In this document: one piece after another, positions 10,054-20,300 of the stretch
How the letters are laid out: each line of letters begins with the position of its first letter
How positions within the stretch are numbered: position 1 is the stretch's first letter
Assembly (NCBI RefSeq): GCF_025907915.1
Contig: NZ_JAPAAF010000025.1
Location: 1 to 57,181, forward strand
Direction: 5' to 3'
DNA length: 57,181 bases
From: Gaoshiqia sediminis
Lineage (GTDB): Bacteria > Bacteroidota > Bacteroidia > Bacteroidales > Prolixibacteraceae
Notes under the pieces: model-generated
The model's database searches: none
The model's input: only the letters and a program-made list of their open reading frames with translations
Told to the model about the DNA's origin: nothing
Translations under genes and position numbers: made by a program

Positions 10054-11838
10054 TCACATTTCCCAACCTGGATTCTGAACTAGGCCATAATCTTTTAATA
10101 TCTCATCAAGAGGAAGTGCACTCAAATACCACTTGGGAGACCAGCTATCTTGCCAATTGCGGGCAGGAAGTTCAAATTGCTCATACGCAAACAAGCCTTC
10201 GCCATTTTTAGATATATCCATTCCATAAAGCTTCTTCTGAAAATCTTCTTCTTTTTTCCACCGGATTAGGTCATACCATCTAACTTCTTCGAAACCGAGT
10301 TCCAAAACACGTTCCCTAAGCACAGCCTCTCTAAATTCTTCCTGAGAAAGACCACCTGGCAGGTTGCCTAAGTTGACCCTGTTACGTACTTTATTCACAT
10401 AATCGTAAGCTTGAGCAGTTGGGCCTCCATTGATTTCGTTCAAGGCTTCGGCATAGGAAAGATAGATCTCCGGCAACCTCAACATGGGCCAATGGGCCGT
10501 GGTTCCCCTGGATTCAATTCCATCTAAAACAAATTTCCTAATGCGATATCCTGTAGCTATGCCCTGAGAACTTTTTGAGGGACGTTCACGACCTCCTATC
10601 CATGTTTCAGCAGTACGGCTTTGATATATATCACCATTGACCAAAACGGTCTCATATAACCGGGGATCACGGTTCTGATAAGGATTCTGAGGATCGTAAC
10701 CGGAAGTTGGATCGGTTATTGGCTTCCCGTTTTCCATAGGGAACATACGCACATAATTATCGGTAACCGGACCTGCTCCACGTTCTTCCAAATCATAAAA
10801 ATAATAACCATCACCACTGGTTTTATATCTAACCCTGGTCGATATCAGAACTTCCGGGCTATTCCTGTCATAATAAGCATCCTGAAAGTCCTGGCGAGGA
10901 TTACCGGTATTCAATAAATAATAACTTCCCGACTGTTCAACCTTATCGATCAAGGCTTTGGCTGCATCGGCTGCTTGTTGCCATAGGCCTGGGTCATAAC
11001 CTCCATACCAGACTAATTTAGTATCTGCAGCTTCTCCCTCCAGATATGGTTGCGAGGCATTGAATAACGGGCTGGCGGCAAACAGCAAGAGCCGGGCTTT
11101 GAGTCCCATTGCTGCTGCCTGTGTAAACCGGCCAGCTTCTGTCTCAGGATTTTCCAGACTAAAAGGGAGGTCAGGTATTGCCTTATCAATTACAGCAACT
11201 GTTGAATCGAGTGTAGCTTTAGCTGTTAATCTCGACAAGTGAAAATCTTCATTCGGATCATAGGCATGATTTACCCAAATCATCCCACCATAATTCCTGA
11301 ACAAATCGACATAATGAACGGCGATAATCATCCTTGCTTCAGCCTTTAAACGTTTTTTGTCTTCAGTTGTCATGTCCGGCACACGGTCAACATTATTGAT
11401 AAAAATATAAGCATTACGGATACCTGCCCAGGCTCCGGAATTTTTAAAATTATATTTTACAGAACCGGAGTTCTTTTCCTCAATATCTGCCCCGTATGTC
11501 CCTGTGTAATAAAACTTATTAGCTGCAGAAGTTGATATATAGGATTGATTGATATCTGTCAAACAAGCAAGCATGGCCATACCCAGTTTGTCTGAGTCAT
11601 AAGGTCCATCAACACTTCCAGGCCCATATGGTAAAGAGCGATAGGTATTCCACAAAAAACGTTCGGCAAAATCAGCGTGATTAAAAATTGTATCTATTGT
11701 CACATCCTGGCTCGGGGGCTTTTCGAGAAAATCGTTGCCAACTGACGGGAATTCTGTACAGGCTTGCATTACCCCGAATAGAACAAATACCATCAAGAGA
11801 TAGAATTTTATGCTCCATTCAATATGATTTTTTTTCAT
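10054..11838 (-). CDS. susD-like: RagB/SusD-family outer-membrane lipoprotein (PUL-A, first pair)
   Basis: A 594-residue SusD-like protein. The lipoprotein signal ends at VMQAC, and the mature part starts with the usual NDFLEKPPSQDVT. Internal markers are FLWNTYRSLPYGPG, LKARLLLFAASPLFNAS, SGYDPQNPYQNRDPRLYETV, RLPEIYLSYAEALNEI and RERVLELGFEEVRWYDLIRW. It ends with the typical PLDEILKDYGLVQNPGW. It is 28 bp downstream of the STN-bearing SusC and should be its partner lid protein at the cell surface. The strong RDPRLYETV similarity to the second SusD of the operon suggests that the two SusCD pairs came from one duplication and then diverged, the second SusC losing its signalling domain. Confidence 0.95.
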   Translation of the reverse strand: MKKNHIEWSIKFYLLMVFVLFGVMQACTEFPSVGNDFLEKPPSQDVTIDTIFNHADFAERFLWNTYRSLPYGPGSVDGPYDSDKLGMAMLACLTDINQSYISTSAANKFYYTGTYGADIEEKNSGSVKYNFKNSGAWAGIRNAYIFINNVDRVPDMTTEDKKRLKAEARMIIAVHYVDLFRNYGGMIWVNHAYDPNEDFHLSRLTAKATLDSTVAVIDKAIPDLPFSLENPETEAGRFTQAAAMGLKARLLLFAASPLFNASQPYLEGEAADTKLVWYGGYDPGLWQQAADAAKALIDKVEQSGSYYLLNTGNPRQDFQDAYYDRNSPEVLISTRVRYKTSGDGYYFYDLEERGAGPVTDNYVRMFPMENGKPITDPTSGYDPQNPYQNRDPRLYETVLVNGDIYQSRTAETWIGGRERPSKSSQGIATGYRIRKFVLDGIESRGTTAHWPMLRLPEIYLSYAEALNEINGGPTAQAYDYVNKVRNRVNLGNLPGGLSQEEFREAVLRERVLELGFEEVRWYDLIRWKKEEDFQKKLYGMDISKNGEGLFAYEQFELPARNWQDSWSPKWYLSALPLDEILKDYGLVQNPGWEM

Positions 11839-11866
11839 AGTTCAGAAATATTTGATTTTAAATTTT

Positions 11867-14800
11867 TTAAAAATCCACGTTCACACCAAGATTATATACT
11901 CTCATTAAAGGATATTCAGATTGACTTGACTTCCCTGATTGTTCCGGGTCAATAATATCTAAACTTGAAAAAGTCAGTAAATTATAACCACTGAGATATA
12001 TTCGCATCCGGCTTAAACCAATATTTTTTAAAAGACGACTGTTAAAGCTATAGCCAATCTCCGCATTTTTTAATCTTAGGTAAGAAGCATCCCTCATCCA
12101 GTAATCAGAAGTATATGACTGCCTGCGCCCTCTCGCTGCGAGTGATAAACGAGGATAACCAGCATCTTGACCTTTTTCAGGTGTCCAACGTTCCTCCCAC
12201 TGATATTTTATAATATTTAGCTGGCCATTACCGCCAAAAGGAACTCTAAAGGGGGCGGCTTCCAATACACGGGAAACATTGGTGGCACCCGCCCATTGCA
12301 TCGATAAATCAAAAGATTTATACCGAATTCCGAAGTTTACACCAAACGTATATTCCGGATATTCCGGAAATCCAATTGCTCGTTGATCATTTGAATTTAC
12401 GACTCTATCCCCGTTTAAATCCTTGTACTTTAAATCGCCAGGTTTAGCAGCATATGGAGGCGTTGGAATATCTGAATCCGGCGCAAGATCATCTTCCGTA
12501 TAGTACCCTTCAAAAACATAGCCAAATGCCTGACTAACGGGATGTCCAGTTCTTTGCATATAGGGTTCCGGCTGTAAAACCTCATCCATAAATAGGATTT
12601 TATTGCGGGCAAACGCCATATTTCCGCCAAGTGAATAGAACAAATCGCCTGTTTGTTGTCTCCAATTAACCTGTACTTCATAACCACTATTTTTAACCTC
12701 CCCGATATTTACAGCAGGCAAATTAACAGTTATATAAGCAGGAATTGTATTTAATGTGGTAAGAATATTACTGCGATATTCATGAAAATAATCAAATGCC
12801 ATATCCAATTTATCCTTGAATAGCCTAATATCAATACCGTAATTTTGCTTTTCAGATTTCTCCCAGGTAACCTGTGAATTCCCGACTCTCCCCTCTGAAG
12901 CCCCCGGCTTGTCTTGCGGCACCTCAATTCCAAAGTTATATCCACCGGAAGATGCATCGTATTGATCAGGCAAATAAAGAAACCTGCCAATCCCTGAATC
13001 ATTACCGACGATACCATAGGAAGCCCGGATTTTCAAAAAATCCAAAAAGGAAAGATCAGGCATGAATTTTTCCCGGGTAAGTATCCATCCACCGGAAACA
13101 GCTGGGAAAAAGCCAAAGCGCCTTTCTCGGGCAAAATTCTCAGACCCATTATACCCCATGCTGAATTCAAGCAAATATTTACCACCATAATTGTAATTAA
13201 CACGACCTAATGTACTTACTAAGCCACGTGGGATTCCAGGGAGTTCACCCGGGTAATAATTTTTGCTTTGGTTGTACATCAAAAGCCCTTTTACCTTGTG
13301 CGAACCAAAATCCCGACTATAATTTAGGCGCGCCTCCATGTACCAGTCCCGATCCCGGTCATAGCTTTCTGAATAATTCAGGATGTCATCTGACCCTACT
13401 TTTTGAAATACTATGGTAGAATCTCCCGGAGCAGCAGGATCAAGGTCGGTTCTGTAATATGGTTGGTAGATAGCCACTGATGAACTTCTCTCTCTATTCC
13501 TTGTACTATAGATATTATAGGCCCCTTTGACCTGTATTTCCAATCCTTTTGCAATTACATCAAGCTTTTGCTTTACTGAGAGATCAAGATTGAGGTCATT
13601 GTGGCTGTTATTATTATACCCACTGCCATAAACAGTTTGAAAGATATCTTCGGTAAAACCAGGAATGTATTTATTTGAACCATTTGTTCCTTTACCGCTA
13701 TCAATTACCTTACCATCCACCAAGCCAGCACCGCCGTAAGGAGGGGATCTATATATCTGGTACCATAAATTTGGATTCCGGATTGTGGTCTTATAGTCAA
13801 GTCTTCCACCAGCCGTTAATGAAACTGTTGTTTTTGATGTAATATCTATATCAATATTCGAGCGAAAATTATACCGATCATAAGTAGGATTAAAATCATA
13901 ATCTGTTTCAAAGGTTTTAAAAAAGCCATCTTGTTTTAGGTATCCCCCGGCTATGAAATAGCGAACATCTTCTGTCCCGCCGGAGATATTAATATTCGAT
14001 CTGCTTTGAAAAGCTGATGGCTTAGTCATGTAATCGACCCAATCCATATCGGGATAGATAAGCGGGTCGGAGCCTGTTCGGAATGCCTCAATAGCTTCAT
14101 CTGAAAACCGCAAGCGATCCGGGCTCACTCCATCATTCAACTGAGCCTCATTATATGCAAGCGCTGTTTCATAACTATTACAAAATTCCGGAATATATGT
14201 TGGCACCTGTAATCCTGCTGAAGCATTGAGGGATATCTTTGCGGGTCCTTTTTTCCCGCGTTTTGTCTCAACAACAATTGCACCATTGGCCCCTTGTACC
14301 CCATATACAGCAGTGGCCGATGCATCTTTCAAAACACTAATACTTTCAATAGTATTGGGATCAAGTTGCATAATGGAGCCAGATCCACTTTGGATTATCC
14401 CATCTAACACAAATATTGGGCTTGATCGGCCTAAGGACAAAGAAGCCACCCCTCTAAGATAAATCTCTGGAGCATCCCCGCCCGGTTGACCGGAACGCTG
14501 TATTGTCTGTAATCCTGGAATTTTGCCAGTCAAAGCATTTCCCACTGTGGCTGTGGGCGCTTTAGTAATTTCATCGCTCTTCACAGAACTGATTGCCCCA
14601 GTAATAGTCGTTTTTGTTTGTGTGCCATAGGCGACTGCAACCACTTCCTCAATCCCGATGGCATCTGCCTCCATAACAACATTTAATGAAGTTTTACCGC
14701 CAACAGGAATTTCTTGGGTTTTCATGCCTACAAAGGAGAAAACCAAAACGACATCACTTGAAATATTTGAAAGTGAATAATTCCCGTCAGCATTGGTAAC

Positions 14801-15307
14801 TGTTCCTTTAGTGGAGCCCTTAATCACAACAGTGACGCCAGGTAGCGGAATACCGGAGGAGTCGATGACTTTCCCGAAAAAGGAATGGGGCTGTTGGATC
14901 TGAATTGAAGGTACATCATACAAAGGGATTGCACTTAAATCACTATCCTTTCTGTATAACAAAACCTGACGGTCATCAATACTGTAAGCTACATCCGTAC
15001 CTTCCAATAAAATTGTTAAAATTTCATCGATGGTTTGGTCTTTTACAGATATGGTCTTTTTCAGGGACTTATCAATAGTACCACTCTCATAAATGAATAT
15101 GAACCTACTGTTGTTTTCTATTTCCAGCAGCACTTGCTCAATTGTGACATTTTCAAGTGAAAAATTCAACTTCGTATTCTCAGAATAAGTTCCTGCAGAG
15201 ACAGTCAGTGCTAGCAAGATTAGCAAAGTGGCTAATCTAAAAATTAACAAAAACCTCTGGATACCCCGCATTAAACAGGAGAGATCATTTTTCCGTTTTT
15301 TCTTCAT
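11867..15307 (-). CDS. susC-like: SusC/RagA-family TonB-dependent transducer-transporter with STN domain (PUL-A)
   Basis: An 1146-residue SusC-type TonB-dependent protein. After the signal peptide comes an STN (secretin/TonB short N-terminal) domain at about 45-120 (LNFSLENVTIEQVLLEIENN). A CarboxypepD_reg-like domain follows at about 142-215 (GKVIDSSGIPLPGVTVVIKG), then a TonB-box-like EEVVAVAYGTQTKTTITGA, the plug (YLRGVASL, PIFVLDG, VLKDASATAVYGVQGANG) and the barrel ending in YNLGVNVDF. An STN domain in a SusC normally contacts a FecR anti-sigma factor across the periplasm; the FecR and ECF sigma genes lie directly upstream, matching this. The 121-bp leader contains two hairpins. It forms the first SusCD pair of PUL-A with the downstream SusD. 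Confidence 0.96.
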   Translation of the reverse strand: MKKKRKNDLSCLMRGIQRFLLIFRLATLLILLALTVSAGTYSENTKLNFSLENVTIEQVLLEIENNSRFIFIYESGTIDKSLKKTISVKDQTIDEILTILLEGTDVAYSIDDRQVLLYRKDSDLSAIPLYDVPSIQIQQPHSFFGKVIDSSGIPLPGVTVVIKGSTKGTVTNADGNYSLSNISSDVVLVFSFVGMKTQEIPVGGKTSLNVVMEADAIGIEEVVAVAYGTQTKTTITGAISSVKSDEITKAPTATVGNALTGKIPGLQTIQRSGQPGGDAPEIYLRGVASLSLGRSSPIFVLDGIIQSGSGSIMQLDPNTIESISVLKDASATAVYGVQGANGAIVVETKRGKKGPAKISLNASAGLQVPTYIPEFCNSYETALAYNEAQLNDGVSPDRLRFSDEAIEAFRTGSDPLIYPDMDWVDYMTKPSAFQSRSNINISGGTEDVRYFIAGGYLKQDGFFKTFETDYDFNPTYDRYNFRSNIDIDITSKTTVSLTAGGRLDYKTTIRNPNLWYQIYRSPPYGGAGLVDGKVIDSGKGTNGSNKYIPGFTEDIFQTVYGSGYNNNSHNDLNLDLSVKQKLDVIAKGLEIQVKGAYNIYSTRNRERSSSVAIYQPYYRTDLDPAAPGDSTIVFQKVGSDDILNYSESYDRDRDWYMEARLNYSRDFGSHKVKGLLMYNQSKNYYPGELPGIPRGLVSTLGRVNYNYGGKYLLEFSMGYNGSENFARERRFGFFPAVSGGWILTREKFMPDLSFLDFLKIRASYGIVGNDSGIGRFLYLPDQYDASSGGYNFGIEVPQDKPGASEGRVGNSQVTWEKSEKQNYGIDIRLFKDKLDMAFDYFHEYRSNILTTLNTIPAYITVNLPAVNIGEVKNSGYEVQVNWRQQTGDLFYSLGGNMAFARNKILFMDEVLQPEPYMQRTGHPVSQAFGYVFEGYYTEDDLAPDSDIPTPPYAAKPGDLKYKDLNGDRVVNSNDQRAIGFPEYPEYTFGVNFGIRYKSFDLSMQWAGATNVSRVLEAAPFRVPFGGNGQLNIIKYQWEERWTPEKGQDAGYPRLSLAARGRRQSYTSDYWMRDASYLRLKNAEIGYSFNSRLLKNIGLSRMRIYLSGYNLLTFSSLDIIDPEQSGKSSQSEYPLMRVYNLGVNVDF

Positions 15308-15335
15308 AAATTTGAACCGTTAGTAAATTATAATG

Positions 15336-15350
15336 ACCCGTTAAATGGGT
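15336..15350 (-). promoter_or_regulatory. Short hairpin in susC leader (PUL-A)
   Basis: ACCC (15336-15339) pairs with GGGT (15347-15350), 28 bp from the susC start codon. It is flanked by TAATGACC and TTTGTTAAC. The same arrangement with a different, still complementary stem occurs before the PUL-B susC (37241-37257), and the 12 bases next to the start codon are identical in the two leaders. The stem is short, so the structure call rests on the comparison. Confidence 0.4.
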
Positions 15351-15360
15351 TTGTTAACTT

Positions 15361-15399
15361 AAAGAGCTGGTTATGGTTGGCACTTTTAATCAGCTCTTT
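15361..15399 (-). terminator. Hairpin between fecR and susC (attenuator-like, PUL-A)
   Basis: AAAGAGCTG at 15361-15369 is the exact reverse complement of CAGCTCTTT at 15391-15399, a 9-bp stem with a 21-base loop in the fecR-susC gap. No long T tract follows on the minus strand, so partial termination, RNA processing or mRNA stabilisation are all possible. Confidence 0.4.
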
Positions 15400-15428
15400 C
15401 CTTTATGTTTTGTTTCATCTCATAATGC

Positions 15429-16616
15429 TTACTTCAATCTAAAATATATTTTCCCGTTTTCTTTTGAATAAACTCCATTTGATATCAATGACAGAGCATT
15501 TAACACCTGCAAATAATTATCTTTCAGATCAAGTTTTCCTGAAATTTTCCTGTTTTCTGCATCATTCATCCACACAATTTCGATGTTGTAAAACTGCGAC
15601 ACCCTCTTTAATAGAGAAGCCAGAGATTCCTCATGGAATACAAACACCCCATCAATCCATGAAGTGTAATCACGTACATCAACTTTTGAAACGGTATATG
15701 AATGATCCCCATTTGGTACTGTTACGAGCTGTCCAGGTTCCATTATGAGTTTTTTCCCAAAGATTGTTTTACCCGGATTGAACCTTATGGAGCCTTCTGC
15801 CAAAACTGTTTCTTCAGCCATTTCGCCGGGATAGGCTCTCACATTGAAACTCGTACCCAACACTTCTATGCTCGAATTATTTGTCTCAACAATAAATGGC
15901 TTCGATTTGTCTTTATAAACCTTGAAGTATGCTTCTCCCTGCAACTTTACTTTCCGGTTCTTCCCCTCGAATGAGGCAGGATATATCAGGCGGGAACCTG
16001 CGTTAAGCCAGACTTCAGTAAGGTCAGACAACACAACTTTTGACTGCTTGCCAAATGGAACAGTCAATTCGTTCAACACCGGGTTGGTTGTATTTTTCTT
16101 TTTCTGTACGAGCTCATCATTTATTATTAATTGCTTACCACCATGGTCATATATAATTTCAGCCTGCTCTTCCTGGATATTTATTGTATCACCATTATCA
16201 AGTAAAAGCCTCATTTCAGTTAGTTCTTGTGGCCTATAGGATGAAAAAAAATCATCTTCGTCGGTTAATGAAACGAAATACCAGGTCAAGGATGCGAACG
16301 AAAACAGCAAGACAATAGCCGCGGCATAACGAAAAATCAATTTATAGTTTTTGGTAATTTTGTTATCTTGATGATATACCCTGTTTATCTTTCTCCAGAT
16401 TTGCAATTTGCGATCCGGATGGGTTATAAGCTTTTCATCATCAAAGAGCCTGACTAATTCACCTGCCAGCTCAAAGACCTCCTTTTGTTCAGGATATTTG
16501 ACTAACTGTTTACTATAGAAGCCATCCATTTCCGATCTTTCATATCTTGCCCAACTACAAAAATTGGCATCATCCAAAAAATCTTCTAGAGTGTATTTTT
16601 GAAATTCTTCGCCCAT
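15429..16616 (-). CDS. FecR-family anti-sigma factor (PUL-A)
   Basis: A 395-residue FecR-type regulator. The N-terminal 95 residues are cytoplasmic and should hold the ECF sigma. A single membrane segment lies at about 97-116 (YAAAIVLLFSFASLTWYFVSL). The periplasmic FecR domain follows, with KQSKVVLSDLTEVWLNAGSRLIYP, GEAYFKVYKDKSKPFIV and VLGTSFNVRAYPGE. The C-terminus has the DUF4974-type end seen in Bacteroidota FecR proteins (LLKRVSQFYNIEIVW...ISGKLDL). It lies between its sigma gene, 99 bp upstream, and the STN-bearing SusC downstream, the standard order for trans-envelope signalling. Substrate capture by SusC would relieve or activate the sigma factor through this protein. Confidence 0.95.
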   Translation of the reverse strand: MGEEFQKYTLEDFLDDANFCSWARYERSEMDGFYSKQLVKYPEQKEVFELAGELVRLFDDEKLITHPDRKLQIWRKINRVYHQDNKITKNYKLIFRYAAAIVLLFSFASLTWYFVSLTDEDDFFSSYRPQELTEMRLLLDNGDTINIQEEQAEIIYDHGGKQLIINDELVQKKKNTTNPVLNELTVPFGKQSKVVLSDLTEVWLNAGSRLIYPASFEGKNRKVKLQGEAYFKVYKDKSKPFIVETNNSSIEVLGTSFNVRAYPGEMAEETVLAEGSIRFNPGKTIFGKKLIMEPGQLVTVPNGDHSYTVSKVDVRDYTSWIDGVFVFHEESLASLLKRVSQFYNIEIVWMNDAENRKISGKLDLKDNYLQVLNALSLISNGVYSKENGKIYFRLK

Positions 16617-16715
16617 TATTAAAGTGTTACATTTCTAAGTAGCGGTAAAGTGAAATTTATAGACAAGGTTTTTCAAGAAAATACAGAAGAAATGCAACAA
16701 AAAGGCTTAAACCAA

Positions 16716-17336
16716 TCAGTTGGCTTTTTGAAAAAATGACCGAAACAAACTGAATAAAATCAGGTCTGAATAACATTCTAACCCAAATGTCTCCTTGATC
16801 GATTTAAGGGTCCGGTAAATCATCGTGCGTGCCGATTCGACACTGATCTGCATCATTACGGCAATCTGAACATAATCAAATCCGCAATTGAATTTTAGGT
16901 ATAGCGCTTCTTTTTGCCGGATAGTGAGTTTTTCTGTGACCATTTTCAGAAACATTGACCGGAGTTCATCTGTTTCGATCGCAATCAGGGAACTTTCAGC
17001 CGAATAGCTTATCCTGAATTCTGCTTCCCCTGGTTCGCCGACCGGCAACAATTTTTTTGTTTTCCTTCTTTCGGAAGCCATTTGGTTCCGCAGCGACTTC
17101 AGCAGGTAAAATTTGATATTCGTTACCGGTTTTTGTTTGTGCCTGTTTCTCAGAAGATCGACAAACAAATTCTGAATACAATCCTCAACAAGAAAACGAT
17201 CGGATGAATATTTCATCCCAAAATTGAAAAGCACGTCGTAAAATTCAAAATATATAGATGAAAGAGCCTCTTCATCACCATCCATGAATCTTTGCCAAAT
17301 ACCATTATAAAGTTCAATTTGTTCGTTATTCAACAT
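16716..17336 (-). CDS. ECF RNA polymerase sigma factor (PUL-A)
   Basis: A 206-residue extracytoplasmic-function sigma-70 factor. Region 2 is visible at about 18-85 (FELYDVLFNFG-like helix, DCIQNLFVDLLRNR), and region 4 at about 135-190 (LTIRQKEALYLKFNCGFDYVQIAVMMQISVESARTMIYRTLKSI, a helix-turn-helix). The start is the ATG at 17336. It is followed by its cognate FecR 99 bp downstream. The gene starts only 34 bp after the stop of the complete GH38, on the same strand, so read-through from PUL-B into PUL-A regulation is possible. The spelling VESARTMIYRTL is typical of the Bacteroidota Sus-type ECF subgroup. Confidence 0.95.
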   Translation of the reverse strand: MLNNEQIELYNGIWQRFMDGDEEALSSIYFEFYDVLFNFGMKYSSDRFLVEDCIQNLFVDLLRNRHKQKPVTNIKFYLLKSLRNQMASERRKTKKLLPVGEPGEAEFRISYSAESSLIAIETDELRSMFLKMVTEKLTIRQKEALYLKFNCGFDYVQIAVMMQISVESARTMIYRTLKSIKETFGLECYSDLILFSLFRSFFQKAN

Positions 17337-17370
17337 GCCAGATGTGAATTATTTAAGACAAAAAACCTTA

Positions 17371-20300
17371 TTATCTCAGAACAAACTTCTTATTATCTTT
17401 AAAATTATCCGTCAGCGAATGCAGCAACTTAATGTCATCGGCCTCTTTTTGTGCAACAGTTACTGCAAAAACCTTAATCTTCTCGTTTTCTGGCAGGGTA
17501 AGTTCTGTAGAACCTTCAGGTAAATCGATTTCATATTTGTATATGTGCGAATATTGATAAGCTACATTTTTTGATGGATAGTGATTGTGATGATGCGATG
17601 CAAACCACGCAATATTGCTGTTTTTCACAAACGGATCATTTACCGCAAGGACTTCTTTTTCGTCAGCGCTAAGTATCCTCGTATAGGGTTGACCAATGAA
17701 ACCTAACCAATTCTGGATATTTAAAGCGACCTTTTTTTCTCCAATAGAAAAATAATCTGTAACATCTCCAGTCGCAGCTGCTAAAATGTATAATTTATTA
17801 TAGCTACCAGCCGGTAATTCAATGATCTGTCCCTTACAGCTTACCACATTGTTTTGCATATCTTCTTTGCTACCCATCCTAAAACGAATGCCTTCGCTAA
17901 GAATCGCATCAGGAACCAATTCTGCCGGATAACTTTTTTTCACATTCGACACCCTGTCAAATTCGACTTCACCTCTGACTTCACTCATCACACCATCGAA
18001 CCTGTTACGATCAAAACTCATAACATCTTCATTATATGGCAACTGAACTACTGACTGTACATCTTTAAAACTTGAACCTGGAGCAAATTTTATAGCATAA
18101 CTTCCAATCGTGTAATGGGAAAGGTCGAATCTTATCCTGTTTTCACTAAAATGAACATCTCCGATCCGTTGTTCCTGTCCGTTAACTTCATAGGCATCAA
18201 CTATATTTGCCTGAAATAAAGCCTCAATATTTTTTTGATCCTTTCCGAACAATTCATTTACACGAAGAATATAATAATCACTGTTTTCGGCCTTTTTGAA
18301 TGCCATCATCCCAACACTTGAATCATTAAATTCCAGAAATGAGACAGATTTTCCAAGTTTTCCCTGATGCTTTGGAGCTTCAAAGGCAACTAAAGGCTTA
18401 TTAAAAAATTCAGCTTGCTTCGGAGTTTCAGATTCATTCCAATTCCCCTTGTGGCTATATATTCCGTATTTAATATCATGAATTCCAAAATCCTGAGTAC
18501 CCTGATGAAAATATCTGATATCGTTGATCCCAGGCGTGTAAAGTAATGTGAGTCGTAAAGTATTTTTATCTGGTTTATCGGAACCATATTTACAATCTTC
18601 TAAAATCGATATTCCAAAATCACCTGTCTTATCTGTCAAATCAAACCATTGCCTTGTAGGAACTTCAAACTTCCTTGAATGATTGGTATTACGCTGAATT
18701 GTTCCAACTCCCATATTGTAAGTAGCATTTTCATTTTCTGCCACCAAAGGGAAGGAGGCTTTTAAACTTACTGACGTTGATTGCCAATCGATTTGGTTAT
18801 TTATCTCAACTCTTTTTCCTGCACTCCCTGTACCCAAACTTATAATTTGAGCAATTTCTGTGTTTCTTTTATTCCGAATTACTTTTAAAGCTACCCTGAC
18901 GGGGCCGTTTTCTAATACTTTTATTTCAGCAACTTCATCAAAATAATCAATCGGAGGATTTTGGCGATTTTCCCATGTCATATTCCAGGCCGGGGCACTA
19001 TTGGGTTTTTCATAAAGAAATTCCAAACGAGCCGGTCTCAATAATAATTCTTTTTTTAGTTTTTTATCATAAATACTCGCAATATCACCATTTTCATTAA
19101 CTTTAATATTATAGTATTCATTTTCGACTGAGTTAGAAGTTACCGTCAGTTTGGTGTTTTCTTCCCGTATTGCATTTGCTTCCTGAACATCAAATACGGC
19201 CAAACCCATTGACGGAACTTCTGCCAGGAAGATAAATTTCAGTTTATTCCCGTTTTTAGACAGAACCTGTGAAGGCACTTCTTCCCCGTTGGTATCAAAG
19301 ACTTTAATATTGTGGGGCAGAGTCGAATATTCCAACTCTGCCGTTACGATATCATCCCTGTCAGCTGCAACCGGGTTGTAAACGATGACTGCTCTCCCTT
19401 CCACTTGGGTGTTGAGTTGTGAAGAAATTGTACTTAATGCATTTTTAAGGGTCTCGGAGAATCCATTTTCTGCAATAAATTCGTCATTATAAGCAAGTTC
19501 ATTGGCGGAAGGGATCGCTGTTCCTGGCAAAATATCATGCATTTGGCTTCCCAAAACCAATTCCCAGGAACAGTTAAGTTTTGACTGGGGATATTCTGTT
19601 TTCATAAGAGAAGAAGCAACCGACGCCATTTGTTCTGCCGATTGAGCCAAATTCTCGTTTTTCCTGTTCATTCGCTTTAAAAACGCTTGTGAAGTGAGGG
19701 AACCGGCACTATGTTGAGTCAGTAACAGATCGCCGGAATATTCAGGTAAACTTTCTCGAATTTCCGGTGAAATATCCTTGAACATTTGGTCAGTTGAAGT
19801 CAGAACAACCTTAAATTTTCCATCTGAACTATTCGCATTTCGAACAGCATTTCGCACATCATTTTCGCGGGGGGCGCCACCTTTATCTCCAATACCGTAA
19901 TAAACGTAATCAAAAGCGTACCCCGATTTCTTTAAATTCGATTCAATCCGTTCATTAAATAAATCGCTTTTATTTAAATCTTCTTCAACCCCCCGGGTAT
20001 AACTCGTTCCGATTAATGATGCTATTATTCCTTTCCCATCCGGTCCGTTCCATACTCCAACATTAAAGGGAAGATCGATTGCAGCGCCTGATTTCAATTT
20101 TTGAGTTGAAAATCCCAATAGTCCACAGTGATGCCATGCAGAAGGAACGCTGCCGATGAAACCAAAACAATCAGGCAGCATATAATCGTAGCTTTCCTTT
20201 CCGAATTCTTTTCGAAAAAAATCATTGCCATACAAAACCTGGCGAATAATTGACTCTGATGACGATGCATTTACCTCCCCTTCTTCCACTGAAGAACCGG